From NCBI RefSeq assembly GCF_001971705.1, contig NZ_CP019327.1, positions 2,666,001 to 2,730,000 on the forward strand: 64,000 nt of DNA. The letters are read 5' to 3'. Under the pieces are notes generated by a model, which was not told the origin of the DNA, ran no database searches, and saw only the letters and a program-made list of their open reading frames with translations. Positions 9,914-19,063 of the stretch are shown one piece after another. The translations under genes and the position numbers were made by a program. Position 1 is the stretch's first letter, and every line of letters starts with the position of its first letter. Origin of the DNA: Natronorubrum daqingense (GTDB lineage: Archaea > Halobacteriota > Halobacteria > Halobacteriales > Natrialbaceae).

Positions 9914-11047
9914 TTATCCTTCCAGGAGCTCGTCGTCGCCGTGTCGCTCGCGGATCGATTCGAAGTACTCGAGCTGTCGTTGTAAGCGTCGGGGCATACC
10001 CTCGTAAACGTGTGCGAAGATTTCCTCCGGATCCGGGCGTGTAACCGACTCTGCGGTGTCGATTGCGTCGGCGACGCGCTCCTCGATTTCCGAGTCGATT
10101 CGCTCGACGCGCTCGTCGTCGAGGATCCCCTCGTTGCGAAGGTACTGCTCGAGTCGCGGAATCGGGTCCTTTCCTTTCCAGTGTTCGACCTCCTCGTCGT
10201 CGCGGTAGACGGAGGGATCGTCGGCCGTCGTGTGCGCGCCGTAGCGGTACTGGACGGCTTCGATCAGCGTCGGGCGCGTCGCGCGGCCGGCCGCGCCGTC
10301 GCTCTCGACTGAGTCGGGATTCTTGGCCTTCTCGACGGCGTCTCGAGTGACCTTATAGACGGCGAGCGGGTCCATGCCGTCGACCTGGACGCCCTCGAAG
10401 CCGTAAGCCTCGGCCTTCTGGGCCAGCGTGGCGCTGGCGGTCTGGCGCTCTCGAGGAACGGAGATGGCCCACTGGTTGTTGTTACAGAAGAAGACGTTCG
10501 GGGTGTCGAAGACGCCCGCGAAGTTGAGCCCTTCGTGGAAGTCGCCCTCCGACGTGGCACCGTCGCCGAAGTAACAGAGGAACGCCTTCTCTTCGCCCTT
10601 GAGCTTCGAGGCCCAGGCGGCCCCCGTCGCGTGGGGAATCTGCGTCGCGATGGGGACTGCGACGGTGAAGATGTTCGCATCGTCTGGAATCTGGTTGCCC
10701 CGTTCGTGGCCCATCCAGTAGAGCAACGTTCGTTCCAGGCTCATTCCACGAACCAAAGCGGTGCCGTGTTCGCGGTAACTCGGGAACACCCAATCGTCGT
10801 CGGCGAGTGCGTACGCGCTGGCGATCTGAGAGGCTTCCTGGCCGGACAACGGGGGGTACGTCCCCATTCGGCCCTGGCGCTGGAGGCTCACGGCCCGTTC
10901 GTCGAAGTGACGAATCAGGCACATCTGCTCGTACATCTGGACGAGTTCCTCGTCGGTCAGGTCGGGGACATCGGCACCCTCGAGAACCCGTCCAGACTCG
11001 TCGAGAATCTGTACTCGGTCTCGGGGGCTGCGTTGTAGCGTACTCAC
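9914..11047 (-). CDS. pdhA: 2-oxoacid dehydrogenase E1 component, alpha subunit
   Basis: The 377-aa protein carries the thiamine-diphosphate motif [20 protein letters not shown] followed by [10 protein letters not shown], and the E1-alpha motif [22 protein letters not shown] 11047 is preferred as start: it gives [16 protein letters not shown] at the N-terminus and sits about 17 nt behind the start predicted from a TATA box at 11088-11095. The ATG 60 nt upstream would lie at that predicted transcription start. It is the first gene of the four-gene complex operon. In haloarchaea such complexes exist although pyruvate is oxidised mainly by ferredoxin oxidoreductase, so the true substrate is uncertain. 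Confidence 0.92.
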   Translation of the reverse strand: MSTLQRSPRDRVQILDESGRVLEGADVPDLTDEELVQMYEQMCLIRHFDERAVSLQRQGRMGTYPPLSGQEASQIASAYALADDDWVFPSYREHGTALVRGMSLERTLLYWMGHERGNQIPDDANIFTVAVPIATQIPHATGAAWASKLKGEEKAFLCYFGDGATSEGDFHEGLNFAGVFDTPNVFFCNNNQWAISVPRERQTASATLAQKAEAYGFEGVQVDGMDPLAVYKVTRDAVEKAKNPDSVESDGAAGRATRPTLIEAVQYRYGAHTTADDPSVYRDDEEVEHWKGKDPIPRLEQYLRNEGILDDERVERIDSEIEERVADAIDTAESVTRPDPEEIFAHVYEGMPRRLQRQLEYFESIRERHGDDELLEG

Positions 11048-11087
11048 GGGTAAACCCACCTGTACATACCCTAGGGAACAATCGCTC

Positions 11088-11095
11088 ACAATAAA
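11088..11095 (-). promoter_or_regulatory. TATA box of the E1-E2-E3 operon
   Basis: TTTATTGT on the minus strand lies 41-48 nt before the GTG start of E1 alpha. It is the only AT-rich box in this 344-nt spacer (11048-11391), which otherwise holds no gene. Transcription would start near 11064. Confidence 0.5.
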
Positions 11096-11391
11096 GGAGT
11101 TTCCCAAAATAGGGTATCAGAGAGGTATTTCTTTCACTCGAGTCCGTCAAAAGTGGACGTGTTTGATCAGTTTTGGCTAGTATCGTCCGAATTGGGGACG
11201 GCAAGTTTCGACGGCGAGGCGACGGCCGCGCGGGGCGCGCCGGTGAGCGACGTTCGCGTCGGTCGCAACGGAAGGGTGCAGACAGTACGAACGAGGCTGG
11301 CTCGAGCACGAAACAGGAACCGACGCGCTCGCAAACCGATACCGCTCCCAAACCGACGCGCACGCGAGTAGAGAATGAACTCGAGAGGAAG

Positions 11392-12363
11392 TTAGCTTCG
11401 AGAGTGCGTCTGGCCGGCACCGCCTGCACTTCGAGCCTCGGCTCTCGCCTCGGCGACGCTCTTGCCCTCGCGCAAGACGGCGTCGACGAACAGTTCGCCG
11501 GCCTTGTAGGACGAGCGAACCATCGGCCCGCTGGCGCAGTAGAGGAAGTTCAGTTCGTCTTCGGCGACGCGACGCCACGTCTCGTACTTGTCCGGGTGGT
11601 CGTAGCGTTTCACCTCGAGGTGATCGCTCGAGGGCCGGAGGTACTGTCCGAGGGTGACGATGTCGACGCCGCGCTCGCGCAGGTCCGCCATCGTCTGGTA
11701 GACTTCGTGGTCGTACTCGCCGTGGCCGAGCATGATCGACGTTTTCGTGTAGATGTCGGACTCGCGTTCGACCTGCTCGAGAACGGAGAGGCTCTGCTCG
11801 TAGCCCGCACGACGGTCACGGACGGGAAATTGCAGGCGTTCGACGGTTTCGACGTTGTGTGCGATGACGTCCGGTTCGGCGTCGATGATCTTTCGGACGA
11901 GGTGAGCTTCCCCCTGAAAGTCCGGAATGAGGACTTCGACGAGAATCCCCGGGTGTCGATCCTTGATCTCGCGAATCGTCTCCGCGAAGTGACCCGCCCC
12001 CTGATCCGGCAGGTCGTCTCGGTCGACGCTCGTCAGGACGACGTAATCGAGTCCGATCTCGGCGACCGCGTCCGCGACGTTCGCGGGTTCGTCGGGGTCG
12101 AGCGACTCCATTCCCCCGGTCTGGACGTCACAGAAGTTACAGGCTCGAGAGCAGCGATCGCCCATCAACATGAACGTCGCCGTGCCGCCCGAGCCCTCGC
12201 CCGTCCCGGCCCCGCCGGACCAGCACTCACCGAGGTTCGGGCAGTTGGCCTCCTCGCAGACGGTATGGAGGTTCCGCTCGCGCAGCGTCTCCCGAATCCA
12301 CGCGAACTCCCGACCCGACGGCGGCCGCATCTTGAGCCAGTCGGGCTTGCGAGTGGTGCTCAT
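11392..12363 (-). CDS. lipA: Lipoyl synthase (radical SAM)
   Basis: The 323-aa enzyme inserts two sulfurs into protein-bound octanoyl groups to make lipoate. The auxiliary cluster motif CEEANCPNLGEC is near the N-terminus, and the radical-SAM motif CSRACNFCDV follows at about residue 80. The start ATG 12363 gives STTRKPDWLKMRPPSG; a longer in-frame extension of 55 residues is not family-like. It lies upstream of the E1-E2-E3 operon in the same direction, which fits a role in lipoylating that E2. A spacer of 344 nt with its own TATA box separates them, so co-transcription is uncertain. Confidence 0.95.
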   Translation of the reverse strand: MSTTRKPDWLKMRPPSGREFAWIRETLRERNLHTVCEEANCPNLGECWSGGAGTGEGSGGTATFMLMGDRCSRACNFCDVQTGGMESLDPDEPANVADAVAEIGLDYVVLTSVDRDDLPDQGAGHFAETIREIKDRHPGILVEVLIPDFQGEAHLVRKIIDAEPDVIAHNVETVERLQFPVRDRRAGYEQSLSVLEQVERESDIYTKTSIMLGHGEYDHEVYQTMADLRERGVDIVTLGQYLRPSSDHLEVKRYDHPDKYETWRRVAEDELNFLYCASGPMVRSSYKAGELFVDAVLREGKSVAEARAEARSAGGAGQTHSRS

Positions 12364-12630
12364 ACCGGAACGAGGGGAGCCACCGTGAAAAACCGTGGTG
12401 ATCCGGGGGCCGTGGCTACCGAGAATTTCGAGACGAAGCCCCCTCGAGGCCGAGTACGGACCGGTTTCCACCACCGGGCAGGCCACTCTCGAACCGGTGC
12501 TATCGCCGCTGGCTACGATCGAAACCACCCCGTTCGTTTCGTTTGGAGCGGATGAGTTTCAGCCGAGAAGGACTGTATGGGCATCGTACTCCCGGTAGAT
12601 TTACCAGAGAGAGTAGAATAGCCACGGTTC

Positions 12631-13146
12631 ATGGCGTTCAGCACGACTCCCGACTGGTTTCACATCAGCGACGAAGACGATGTCGTCTGGGAGAGTCGGC
12701 CACATCCGATCACGATGGGAGTCGGGCTCCCCGCCGGACTCGTCCTCATCCTCTTCGGATTCGTCCTCGCCGGGTGGACCGCGAGCGACGGCGTCGGCGT
12801 TCTGACGGTGCTGGGCCTCCTCCTCTTGATCGCCGGCCTCGCCCTCGCCGGCGCTCGCTACCTCGTCTGGACGAACACCCGCTACGTGATCACGACCTCC
12901 GAGTTGTACAAGAAACACGGCGTGATCTCGAGGGACGTAACCCAGTTTCGCCTCGATCGCGTCCAGAACACGAGCCTCAACCAATCGATGATCGGCCGTG
13001 CACTCGGCTATGGCGACCTCACGGTGTACACGGCCGGGTCGGGCGACCCCGAGCTGACGTTCGAGCGCGTGCCGAGTCCGGAGCGGGCCTCGAGTCTGTT
13101 GAGCGACCAACTCGACGAGACATCGGCAAACGATCAAGTCGTCTGA
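12631..13146 (+). CDS. Membrane protein with bacterial PH-like domain (bPH2)
   Basis: The 171-aa protein begins with a short segment containing WESRPHP, a common start of bPH2 proteins. Two membrane helices follow at about residues 29-49 and 55-75. The PH-like domain is at about 82-160 (TNTRYVITTSELYKKHGV, FRLDRVQNTSLNQS, YGDLTVYTAG). Related proteins are membrane-associated, and their function is mostly unknown. It is divergent from lipA; the 267-nt spacer 12364-12630 shows nothing else. Confidence 0.85.
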   Translation: MAFSTTPDWFHISDEDDVVWESRPHPITMGVGLPAGLVLILFGFVLAGWTASDGVGVLTVLGLLLLIAGLALAGARYLVWTNTRYVITTSELYKKHGVISRDVTQFRLDRVQNTSLNQSMIGRALGYGDLTVYTAGSGDPELTFERVPSPERASSLLSDQLDETSANDQVV

Positions 13147-13235
13147 GACCCCATACACCCGGATTCAACCGTTTTAGAGTGGTTTTGGTATTGTAGTTAT
13201 TATTACATAAGTTTCCGTGAAAACCACAAGACTCA

Positions 13236-13242
13236 TTATATC
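13236..13242 (+). promoter_or_regulatory. TATA box of the membrane-protein gene at 13266
   Basis: TTATATC is centred 27 nt before ATG 13266, the distance expected for a leaderless haloarchaeal transcript. The surrounding 13170-13260 is AT-rich compared with the coding DNA. Confidence 0.6.
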
Positions 13243-13265
13243 AACTGGCTTTCGGACCCGATACA

Positions 13266-13862
13266 ATGTCACGATTGGCGACAGCCAACGACGGTCCAGC
13301 ATCGCGTGGCTCGAGCGTCGCGGCGAGTGCCGGACTCGGCGTGCTGGCGGCCGCGATCGGCTACCTCGCGTCGTACGTGCTCATCATCGACGAGGCCCGC
13401 GAGGCCGTGGGCGACGGCGTCGCCGACTGGAAAGGCGTCGCCTGGTACTTCTACAACGCACATCTCGTTGACATCGAGACCAGCGGAGAGTTCGGCGCCT
13501 GGGGCGGAACTGATACCGCTAACCTCATCGCCGAATCAGGAAGTACGAGCGCGACGTTGCTGTACGTGCTGCCGCCACTCGTGTTGTTCACGATCGGGGC
13601 GATTCTGGCCGCCCAGTGGCACGTGAACGATATCGGCGGCGCAGTCCTCGCCGCCGCACCGGTCACGATCGGGTACGCAGTCGTCCTCAGTATCGGCGCA
13701 CACGTCGCCGAATCCAGCAGCGAAGGGACGTTCGGACCGATCGAGATGAGCGGATCCGTTGCGCCGGAACTCCTCCCCGCAATCTTGCTCGCTGGCATCC
13801 TCTACCCGCTGGTGTTCGCGACCGCGGGGGCAGTCCTCGCGTCGACTCTCACCGGTCGATAG
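13266..13862 (+). CDS. Conserved haloarchaeal membrane protein, function unknown
   Basis: The 198-aa protein has about four hydrophobic segments, near residues 20-42, 96-115, 120-145 and 170-195. A Gly/Ser/Thr-rich loop around residues 55-95 is probably extracellular. There are no catalytic motifs and no lipobox. The start is fixed by a TATA box 27 nt upstream. It looks like the DUF7978-type proteins of haloarchaea, but I assign that only weakly. It is monocistronic between a PH-domain gene and a helicase gene. Confidence 0.7.
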   Translation: MSRLATANDGPASRGSSVAASAGLGVLAAAIGYLASYVLIIDEAREAVGDGVADWKGVAWYFYNAHLVDIETSGEFGAWGGTDTANLIAESGSTSATLLYVLPPLVLFTIGAILAAQWHVNDIGGAVLAAAPVTIGYAVVLSIGAHVAESSSEGTFGPIEMSGSVAPELLPAILLAGILYPLVFATAGAVLASTLTGR

Positions 13863-13964
13863 TCGGGTCGCGAAACCGAGACGCCTCCGTTTCGCTGCGT
13901 GACTCGAGTCAATCTCGCGACTCGAAGGAAACGCCTTTGACCCGCCGCTCCCCGTTTTCGTGTG

Positions 13965-16328
13965 ATGGAGGTCGCCGAGGTTCTCCCCGAATTCGCCGAC
14001 GCCTTTGCCTTCGAGGAGTTCAACCGGATGCAACGCGAGGCACTGCCCGGATTGCTCGAGTCGAACGAAAACGTGGTCGCGAGCGCGCCGACCGCCTCGG
14101 GCAAGACAGCCCTCGCGGAGCTGGCGATCTGTAAGGCGCTCGCCAACGGCGGGACGGCGCTGTTTATCGCCCCGTTGCGAGCGCTGACGAACGAAAAGGA
14201 AGACGACTGGGACCGATTCGAGAGCCTGGATTACTCCGTTTACGTCGTCACCGGCGAGCGGGATCTGAATCCGCGGCGCGCGCGACGCGCGGACATCCTC
14301 GTGATGACGCCCGAGAAACTCGACTCGGCGACCCGCAAACACGAGTCGCGACGGTACGACTTCGTCACGGATATCGACGTCTGCGTCATCGACGAGGTCC
14401 ACCTGCTGGACGCCGACCGACGCGGCTCGGTGCTCGAGGTGACGGTCTCTCGCCTGCGCCGGCTCTGTGATCCCCGCGTGGTCGCGCTCTCGGCGACGAT
14501 GCCGAACGTCGACGACGTGGCGGCGTGGCTCGACGCGCCCGCGGAGACCACCTTCGAGTTCGGCGACGACTACCGACCGGTCGACCTCAACGCTGGCGTC
14601 AAGACCTACACGCACGGCGAGAACTCCTTCGCGGACAAGTACCGACGGCTCTACCGCGCGATCGACCTCGCGGAGCCCCACCTCCGAGATGACGGTCAGG
14701 CGCTCGTCTTCGTCTCTTCCCGTCAGGACACCGTGCAGGCGGCCAAGAAGGCTCGAGACGAAATCGCCGAGCGAGACGTTCCGATGGGCGTTCGCGGCGA
14801 CATCGAGTTCCACGACGAGTCGAAAGCCGCACTCGACAACGACACCCTCCGAAACTCCGTCCTCGACGGCGTCGCGTTTCACCACGCGGGCCTCTCGAAG
14901 ACGGAGCGAGACCTCGTCGAGCAGTGGTTCAAGGAGGGTCACATCGAACTGCTCTTCTCGACCTCGACGTTGGCCTGGGGCGTCAACATGCCCGCGCGCT
15001 GCGTCGTGATTCGCGACACGAAGATCCACGACCCCCTCGAGGGCGAAGTGGACATGAGCCCCCTCGACGTGCTCCAGATGCTCGGCCGTGCTGGACGGCC
15101 CGGCTACGACGACGTCGGCTACGGCTGGGTCGTCTGCGACGGGTCGGACGCGGACAAGTACCGCCGACTACTGCGAGACGGCAAGGAGATCGAATCCCGT
15201 CTCGCGGAGACGCTCGAGACCCACCTCAACGCCGAAATCGCGATGGGGACGATCACCTCGCTCGAGGAGGTGATGGACTGGCTCGAGACGACCTTTTACT
15301 ACGTCCGCGGCCAGTCGAAGCCCGAAGAGTACGACTTTCCGAACCTCCGCGGGCGCGTCCGCGACTGCCTCGAGGAACTGGTCGAGCGCGGCTTCGTCGA
15401 GATGGACGCCGACGATCTCTCGATCGAGGCGACCCCGCGGGGCGTTCTCGCCTCGAAGTACTACCTGCGCCTCGAGACGGCGGCGACGTTCGCGGAACTC
15501 TGTGATCGAGTCAGCGAGGACGGCGCGGTTCTCGAGGCCGACGACGTGCTCGAGGCCGTCGCGACGGCGGAGGAGTTCGACTCGGTGTCGGCGCGCCAGT
15601 CCGAGCGCGACGCGATCAGCGCGACGCTGGTCGGCCACGAGACGGGAGACCTCGAGGCGGGCCAGCGAAAGGTGCTCGCGATCCTGCGCGGCGCTGCGAA
15701 CGGCTCGACGCCGACGGAACTCGCGAGCGACGCCTGGGTGATCCGACGCAACGCGACGCGACTCATCTCGGCGCTCGGCGCGTTCCTCGATCGACTCGCC
15801 GGGCCACACGCGGCGAACCTCGCCAAGCGAGTCGAAGCCAGAATAGAGAACGGCGTCGCCGAAGACGCGGTCGGATTGACGGCCATCGATCAGGTTGGCC
15901 CGGGTCGGGCGAGCAAACTCGCCTCGGAAGGGCTGACGACGCCGGGAGACATCGTCGAGGAGGGAATCGGCGGCCTCGTCGACGCGGGGCTGACGGAGGG
16001 GGTCGCCGAATCGGTCTACGAGGGTGCCCAGTCGCTGCCCTCGATCGAATTCGACTGGGGACAGTTCCCCGAAACCGTCGCAACCGGGGAGAACGAAGTC
16101 TGTGACGTGACCGTCAGGAACGTCGGTGAACCCGCCCGCGCGGGCGTCCGCGTCACCGTCAACGGCGTCGAGATGACCAGCACGAAGACCTACTTGCGAG
16201 GCGAGGAGACCGTTCCCGTGGGCGTCTTCGGTGCCGACGCCGAGGAACTCGAGTTCACCGTCACCGTCACGTTTCCCGAGGAGTCGCTGTTACCACTCGA
16301 GTCGACGCGGACCGTCGACGTCGTCTGA
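13965..16328 (+). CDS. Ski2-like/Hel308-like DEAD/DEAH-box helicase with C-terminal HhH and Ig-like domain
   Basis: The 787-aa superfamily 2 helicase has all core motifs: APTASGKT (Walker A, about 41-48), DEVH (about 143-146), SATMPN, and QMLGRAGRPGYD (motif VI). A winged helix and a Sec63-like helical domain follow the RecA domains. A helix-hairpin-helix (IDQVGPGRASKLA) is near residue 645. The last 90 residues look like an Ig-like beta-sandwich (VCDVTVRNVGEPARAGVRV). The order helicase, WH, ratchet, HhH, Ig-like resembles the Brr2/Mer3 half rather than plain Hel308, which lacks an Ig domain. ATG 13965 is used; GTG 13962 is possible. Role likely in replication-fork or RNA/DNA remodelling. 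Confidence 0.88.
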   Translation: MEVAEVLPEFADAFAFEEFNRMQREALPGLLESNENVVASAPTASGKTALAELAICKALANGGTALFIAPLRALTNEKEDDWDRFESLDYSVYVVTGERDLNPRRARRADILVMTPEKLDSATRKHESRRYDFVTDIDVCVIDEVHLLDADRRGSVLEVTVSRLRRLCDPRVVALSATMPNVDDVAAWLDAPAETTFEFGDDYRPVDLNAGVKTYTHGENSFADKYRRLYRAIDLAEPHLRDDGQALVFVSSRQDTVQAAKKARDEIAERDVPMGVRGDIEFHDESKAALDNDTLRNSVLDGVAFHHAGLSKTERDLVEQWFKEGHIELLFSTSTLAWGVNMPARCVVIRDTKIHDPLEGEVDMSPLDVLQMLGRAGRPGYDDVGYGWVVCDGSDADKYRRLLRDGKEIESRLAETLETHLNAEIAMGTITSLEEVMDWLETTFYYVRGQSKPEEYDFPNLRGRVRDCLEELVERGFVEMDADDLSIEATPRGVLASKYYLRLETAATFAELCDRVSEDGAVLEADDVLEAVATAEEFDSVSARQSERDAISATLVGHETGDLEAGQRKVLAILRGAANGSTPTELASDAWVIRRNATRLISALGAFLDRLAGPHAANLAKRVEARIENGVAEDAVGLTAIDQVGPGRASKLASEGLTTPGDIVEEGIGGLVDAGLTEGVAESVYEGAQSLPSIEFDWGQFPETVATGENEVCDVTVRNVGEPARAGVRVTVNGVEMTSTKTYLRGEETVPVGVFGADAEELEFTVTVTFPEESLLPLESTRTVDVV

Positions 16329-16481
16329 GACGGTTCGCCGTAATTGTGTATCGGTGCAACTGCAGACGTGTCGCGGTTGCACCGGGAGTGACTTTCAGTG
16401 GATCGTATGAGCGCGCACGAGTAACGGGCCCGGAATTCGCGCGTCGTGTTACTTTCACGTCGGCCAGTGGAGATGCTCGTG

Positions 16482-16802
16482 ATGGAATCACAGAATCGAC
16501 CGCGAGATCCGGCACCGACGATGGACGAGTTGGACGGCGATTACGAAGACCTCGATCCGATGGCGTTCGGGTTCGCCTGCGGGACGACGATGGCACTCAG
16601 CGTCGGATTGATCGGAATGCTCTCTCGAGTCGGTATCGCCGAGGAGTGGCGAGGGCTCTTCGCGGATATGTACCCCGGCTTCGAGTCGGACGACGGCGGC
16701 ACCCTCGCCGGCGTCGTGTGGGCCGGTGCCGACGGCTTCGCGATGGGGATCACGTTCGGTTGGCTCTACAACGTGTTCCAGCGAGGCGGGCAACGACGGT
16801 GA
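16482..16802 (+). CDS. Small two-helix membrane protein (holin-like annotation family)
   Basis: The 106-aa protein has an acidic N-terminus (about 1-27). Two hydrophobic segments follow, around residues 29-47 and 78-98, with AEEWRGLFADMYPGFES between them. Similar haloarchaeal proteins, with the pattern DLDPMAFGFA...LFADMYPG, are often called bacteriophage holin. No phage gene is nearby, so I would not infer lysis. ATG 16482 is chosen over ATG codons 36 nt upstream and 39 nt downstream. Confidence 0.7.
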   Translation: MESQNRPRDPAPTMDELDGDYEDLDPMAFGFACGTTMALSVGLIGMLSRVGIAEEWRGLFADMYPGFESDDGGTLAGVVWAGADGFAMGITFGWLYNVFQRGGQRR

Positions 16803-16846
16803 ACGCGACACGGTAGCGGTCGCACGTGAGATGGGCAAAGCCGCAC

Positions 16847-17497
16847 TTAGCGTACCTCCTCGAGCACCGTCTCTCGAACCTCGGCGGGCGTTTCGACGAC
16901 GTGGTCGGCCGACGAGTAGTCGAGGTCGTCGTGAGCCTCGATTCGGTAGGCGACGACGGTCGTTCCGGCTCGAGAAGCGGCTTCGATCCCGTTTTCGGAG
17001 TCTTCGACGACGAGCGAGTTCTCAGGCGAGACGTCCAGTTCGGCCGCCGCGTGTTCGAAGACGTCCGGATTCGGCTTGCTCGGCGCGTCGATGTCGTCGG
17101 CGCTGACGACGCGGTCGAAGGAACCCTCGAGGTCGAATCGCTCGAGAACCTGCTCGATCCAGTGGTGGGGAGACGAGGAGACGAGTGCCGTGTGGACGCC
17201 CCGCTCGTCGAGTTCCTCGAGTAAGTCGTGGAGACCGTCGAGGAGGGACACGCGTTCGGTGTAGACGGTTTCGGCGGCCGCGTCGAAGCGATCGATCCAC
17301 TCGGAACGAGAGATTTCGGTTCCGTACTCGGTCTCGAGGTAGTCGTAGACGTCGCGAAAATTCATGCCGCTGGTTTCGGCGCGGTCGATGTCTTCGTCGG
17401 GGACGGCGTCGGGAAACAACTCCTCGTGTTCGAACGTCGACCAGTAGGTCTCGCTGTCGACGAGGACGCCGTCCATGTCGAACAACACTGCCTTCAT
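16847..17497 (-). CDS. HAD-superfamily hydrolase (phosphoglycolate phosphatase/beta-PGM-like)
   Basis: The 216-aa protein starts at ATG 17497 with MKAVLFDMDGVLVDS. FDMDG supplies the nucleophile Asp and the acid/base Asp. Motif II is VSSSPHHW, the motif III lysine is in DDIDAPSKPNPDVF, and motif IV is VVEDSENGIEA. The helical cap lies between motifs I and II. Such enzymes hydrolyse small phosphate esters or isomerise sugar phosphates; the substrate is not readable. A longer in-frame N-terminal extension is not family-like. Confidence 0.9.
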   Translation of the reverse strand: MKAVLFDMDGVLVDSETYWSTFEHEELFPDAVPDEDIDRAETSGMNFRDVYDYLETEYGTEISRSEWIDRFDAAAETVYTERVSLLDGLHDLLEELDERGVHTALVSSSPHHWIEQVLERFDLEGSFDRVVSADDIDAPSKPNPDVFEHAAAELDVSPENSLVVEDSENGIEAASRAGTTVVAYRIEAHDDLDYSSADHVVETPAEVRETVLEEVR

Positions 17498-17599
17498 TGT
17501 GACTGGGCGTACCCGACCGTCGCATTTAGCGGTTGGGCTGGATTCGGGTTTTGTTTGTGAGGGCGAGTGTGACTGCGGTCGAACCCCTCCGTCGATAGG

Positions 17600-17615
17600 T
17601 TTACCAACTGGTAAG
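17600..17615. promoter_or_regulatory. Operator-like dyad O1
   Basis: TTTACC-AACT-GGTAAG is a near-perfect 16-bp dyad in the divergent spacer between the HAD gene and the CoA-transferase gene. It ends 130 nt before the CoA-transferase ATG. The same 16-bp pattern recurs at 19740 and 24549, next to other genes of the cluster. It is probably the binding site of the TetR protein encoded at 19064-19678. Confidence 0.6.
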
Positions 17616-17745
17616 GCAATACTTGTCACGAGAGAAGTACTCGGGGTGTATGTTCGCAAGTAACGCGCTCGAGCGGACCACGTCGATTACACGATACCAT
17701 GGAATACGGACACACTAACGATAGGCATCGAACCGAGGGGAACGG

Positions 17746-18960
17746 ATGAGCGAACGCGATAAGATTCTCGAGGGAGTCACCGTTCTGGATCTCTCGACGT
17801 TCGTTACCGGCGGGTTCTGCTCGGCGATGCTCGCAAATCAGGGAGCGGAGGTGCTCAAAATTGAACAACCCGGATACGGAGACGCGATTCGCCACTCCGG
17901 ACCGCCGTTTATCGAGGGCGAGTCGCCGTACTACTGGACGGTCAACTACGGAAAGAAGAGCCTCGAACTCGACCTGAAAAACCCGCGAGCGAAGGAGGCG
18001 TTGTACGAACTCGTCGAGGAGACCGACATCTTCATTCAGAACTTCCGGCCGGGCACCGCAGAGCGACTCGAGGTCGATTACGACACGATCGCACAGCACA
18101 ACGAGGACGTCATCTACCTCGCGATTTCCGCGTTCGGACAGACCGGCCCGTGGCGAGAGCGAGCGGGCTACGACCTGCTCATACAGGGAATGGGCGGAAT
18201 CATGGACGTGACCGGCGAGGAAGGTCGCCAACCCGTCAAAACTGGGCTACCGATGACGGATCTCATCACTTCGATGTGGGCATCTTTCGGGGCGATGACG
18301 GCACTCTACCGGCGAGAACGGACCGGCGACGGCGAGTACATCGACCTCGGGATGCTCGAGTCGACGCTTCCCTGGCTCACTAAACAGGCCGGACAGGTCT
18401 TCGCGGGCAACGAGACGCGGCGGATGGGGACGAAAGATCCGGTGCTCGCACCGTATCAAACGTTCGAGACCAAAGACGGGTTTCTCAACGTCTGTATCCT
18501 CAACGAGAAGCTCTGGGGTGAGCTGTGTGAGGCGCTCGAGCGACCCGACCTCCCCGAAGACGACCGATTCGAGACGAACGCCGACCGCGTCGACCACTTA
18601 GATGCGTTAGAAGCCGAAATCGAAGCCACGCTCGGGACGAAGACGACCGACGAGTGGATCGAGATCATCGCCGAGGACGCCGGCGTCCCGGCCGGCCCCG
18701 TCTACGACGTTGAGGAAGCGTTGACGAATCCACAGATCGAGGCCCGCGGCACGATCACCGAACTCGAGCACCCCGAACTCGGAACGGTACCGGTCATCGA
18801 ACACCCGCTGAAGTTCGACCGCGCGGAGACCGGATTCGACCGTGCGCCGCCGCTTCTCGGCGAGCACAACCGAGACGTATTCCGTGATCTGGGATACACC
18901 GAAGCCGAACTCGACGAGTTGGCCGAAGAAGGCGTCTTCGGCGCTCGAGAGGAAGAGTGA
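17746..18960 (+). CDS. CaiB/BaiF (family III) CoA-transferase
   Basis: The 404-aa protein transfers CoA between carboxylic acids through an aspartyl-CoA intermediate. It starts with the family pattern LEGVTVLDLSTFVTGGFCS. It contains VEVLKIEQPG-like and DLKNPRAKEAL segments, and a conserved Asp at about 172 (PMTDLITSM) that aligns with the catalytic Asp of formyl-CoA transferase. C-terminal GPVYDVEEALTNPQ is also typical. Length is normal. An operator-like dyad (O1) lies upstream and the TetR gene is convergent downstream, so it likely activates an acid in the pathway encoded here. Donor and acceptor acids are unknown. Confidence 0.92.
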   Translation: MSERDKILEGVTVLDLSTFVTGGFCSAMLANQGAEVLKIEQPGYGDAIRHSGPPFIEGESPYYWTVNYGKKSLELDLKNPRAKEALYELVEETDIFIQNFRPGTAERLEVDYDTIAQHNEDVIYLAISAFGQTGPWRERAGYDLLIQGMGGIMDVTGEEGRQPVKTGLPMTDLITSMWASFGAMTALYRRERTGDGEYIDLGMLESTLPWLTKQAGQVFAGNETRRMGTKDPVLAPYQTFETKDGFLNVCILNEKLWGELCEALERPDLPEDDRFETNADRVDHLDALEAEIEATLGTKTTDEWIEIIAEDAGVPAGPVYDVEEALTNPQIEARGTITELEHPELGTVPVIEHPLKFDRAETGFDRAPPLLGEHNRDVFRDLGYTEAELDELAEEGVFGAREEE

Positions 18961-19012
18961 TCGGGCGGCCATCCGGAATCAAAACCGGTGAGTTTGGTGA
19001 CTCGAGGGAGCA

Positions 19013-19056
19013 GCCACGTTCCACCTCGAGTGCGGCCACGTTCCACCTCGAGTGCG
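19013..19056. repeat. Two tandem copies of a 22-bp unit
   Basis: GCCACGTTCCACCTCGAGTGCG occurs twice head to tail (19013-19034, 19035-19056), without a mismatch. It lies in the convergent spacer between the CoA-transferase and tetR genes, 7 nt from the tetR stop codon. It may be a slippage product. Confidence 0.85.
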
Positions 19057-19063
19057 GGTCGAG

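Noticed and set aside
13536-15029. 497-codon minus-strand ORF
   Set aside because: It is antisense to the helicase gene, which has complete motifs; long antisense frames are common in GC-rich haloarchaeal DNA.
16482-16802. Prophage remnant signalled by a holin-like protein
   Set aside because: No integrase, capsid, terminase or lysin gene is nearby, and the family is widespread in haloarchaea.
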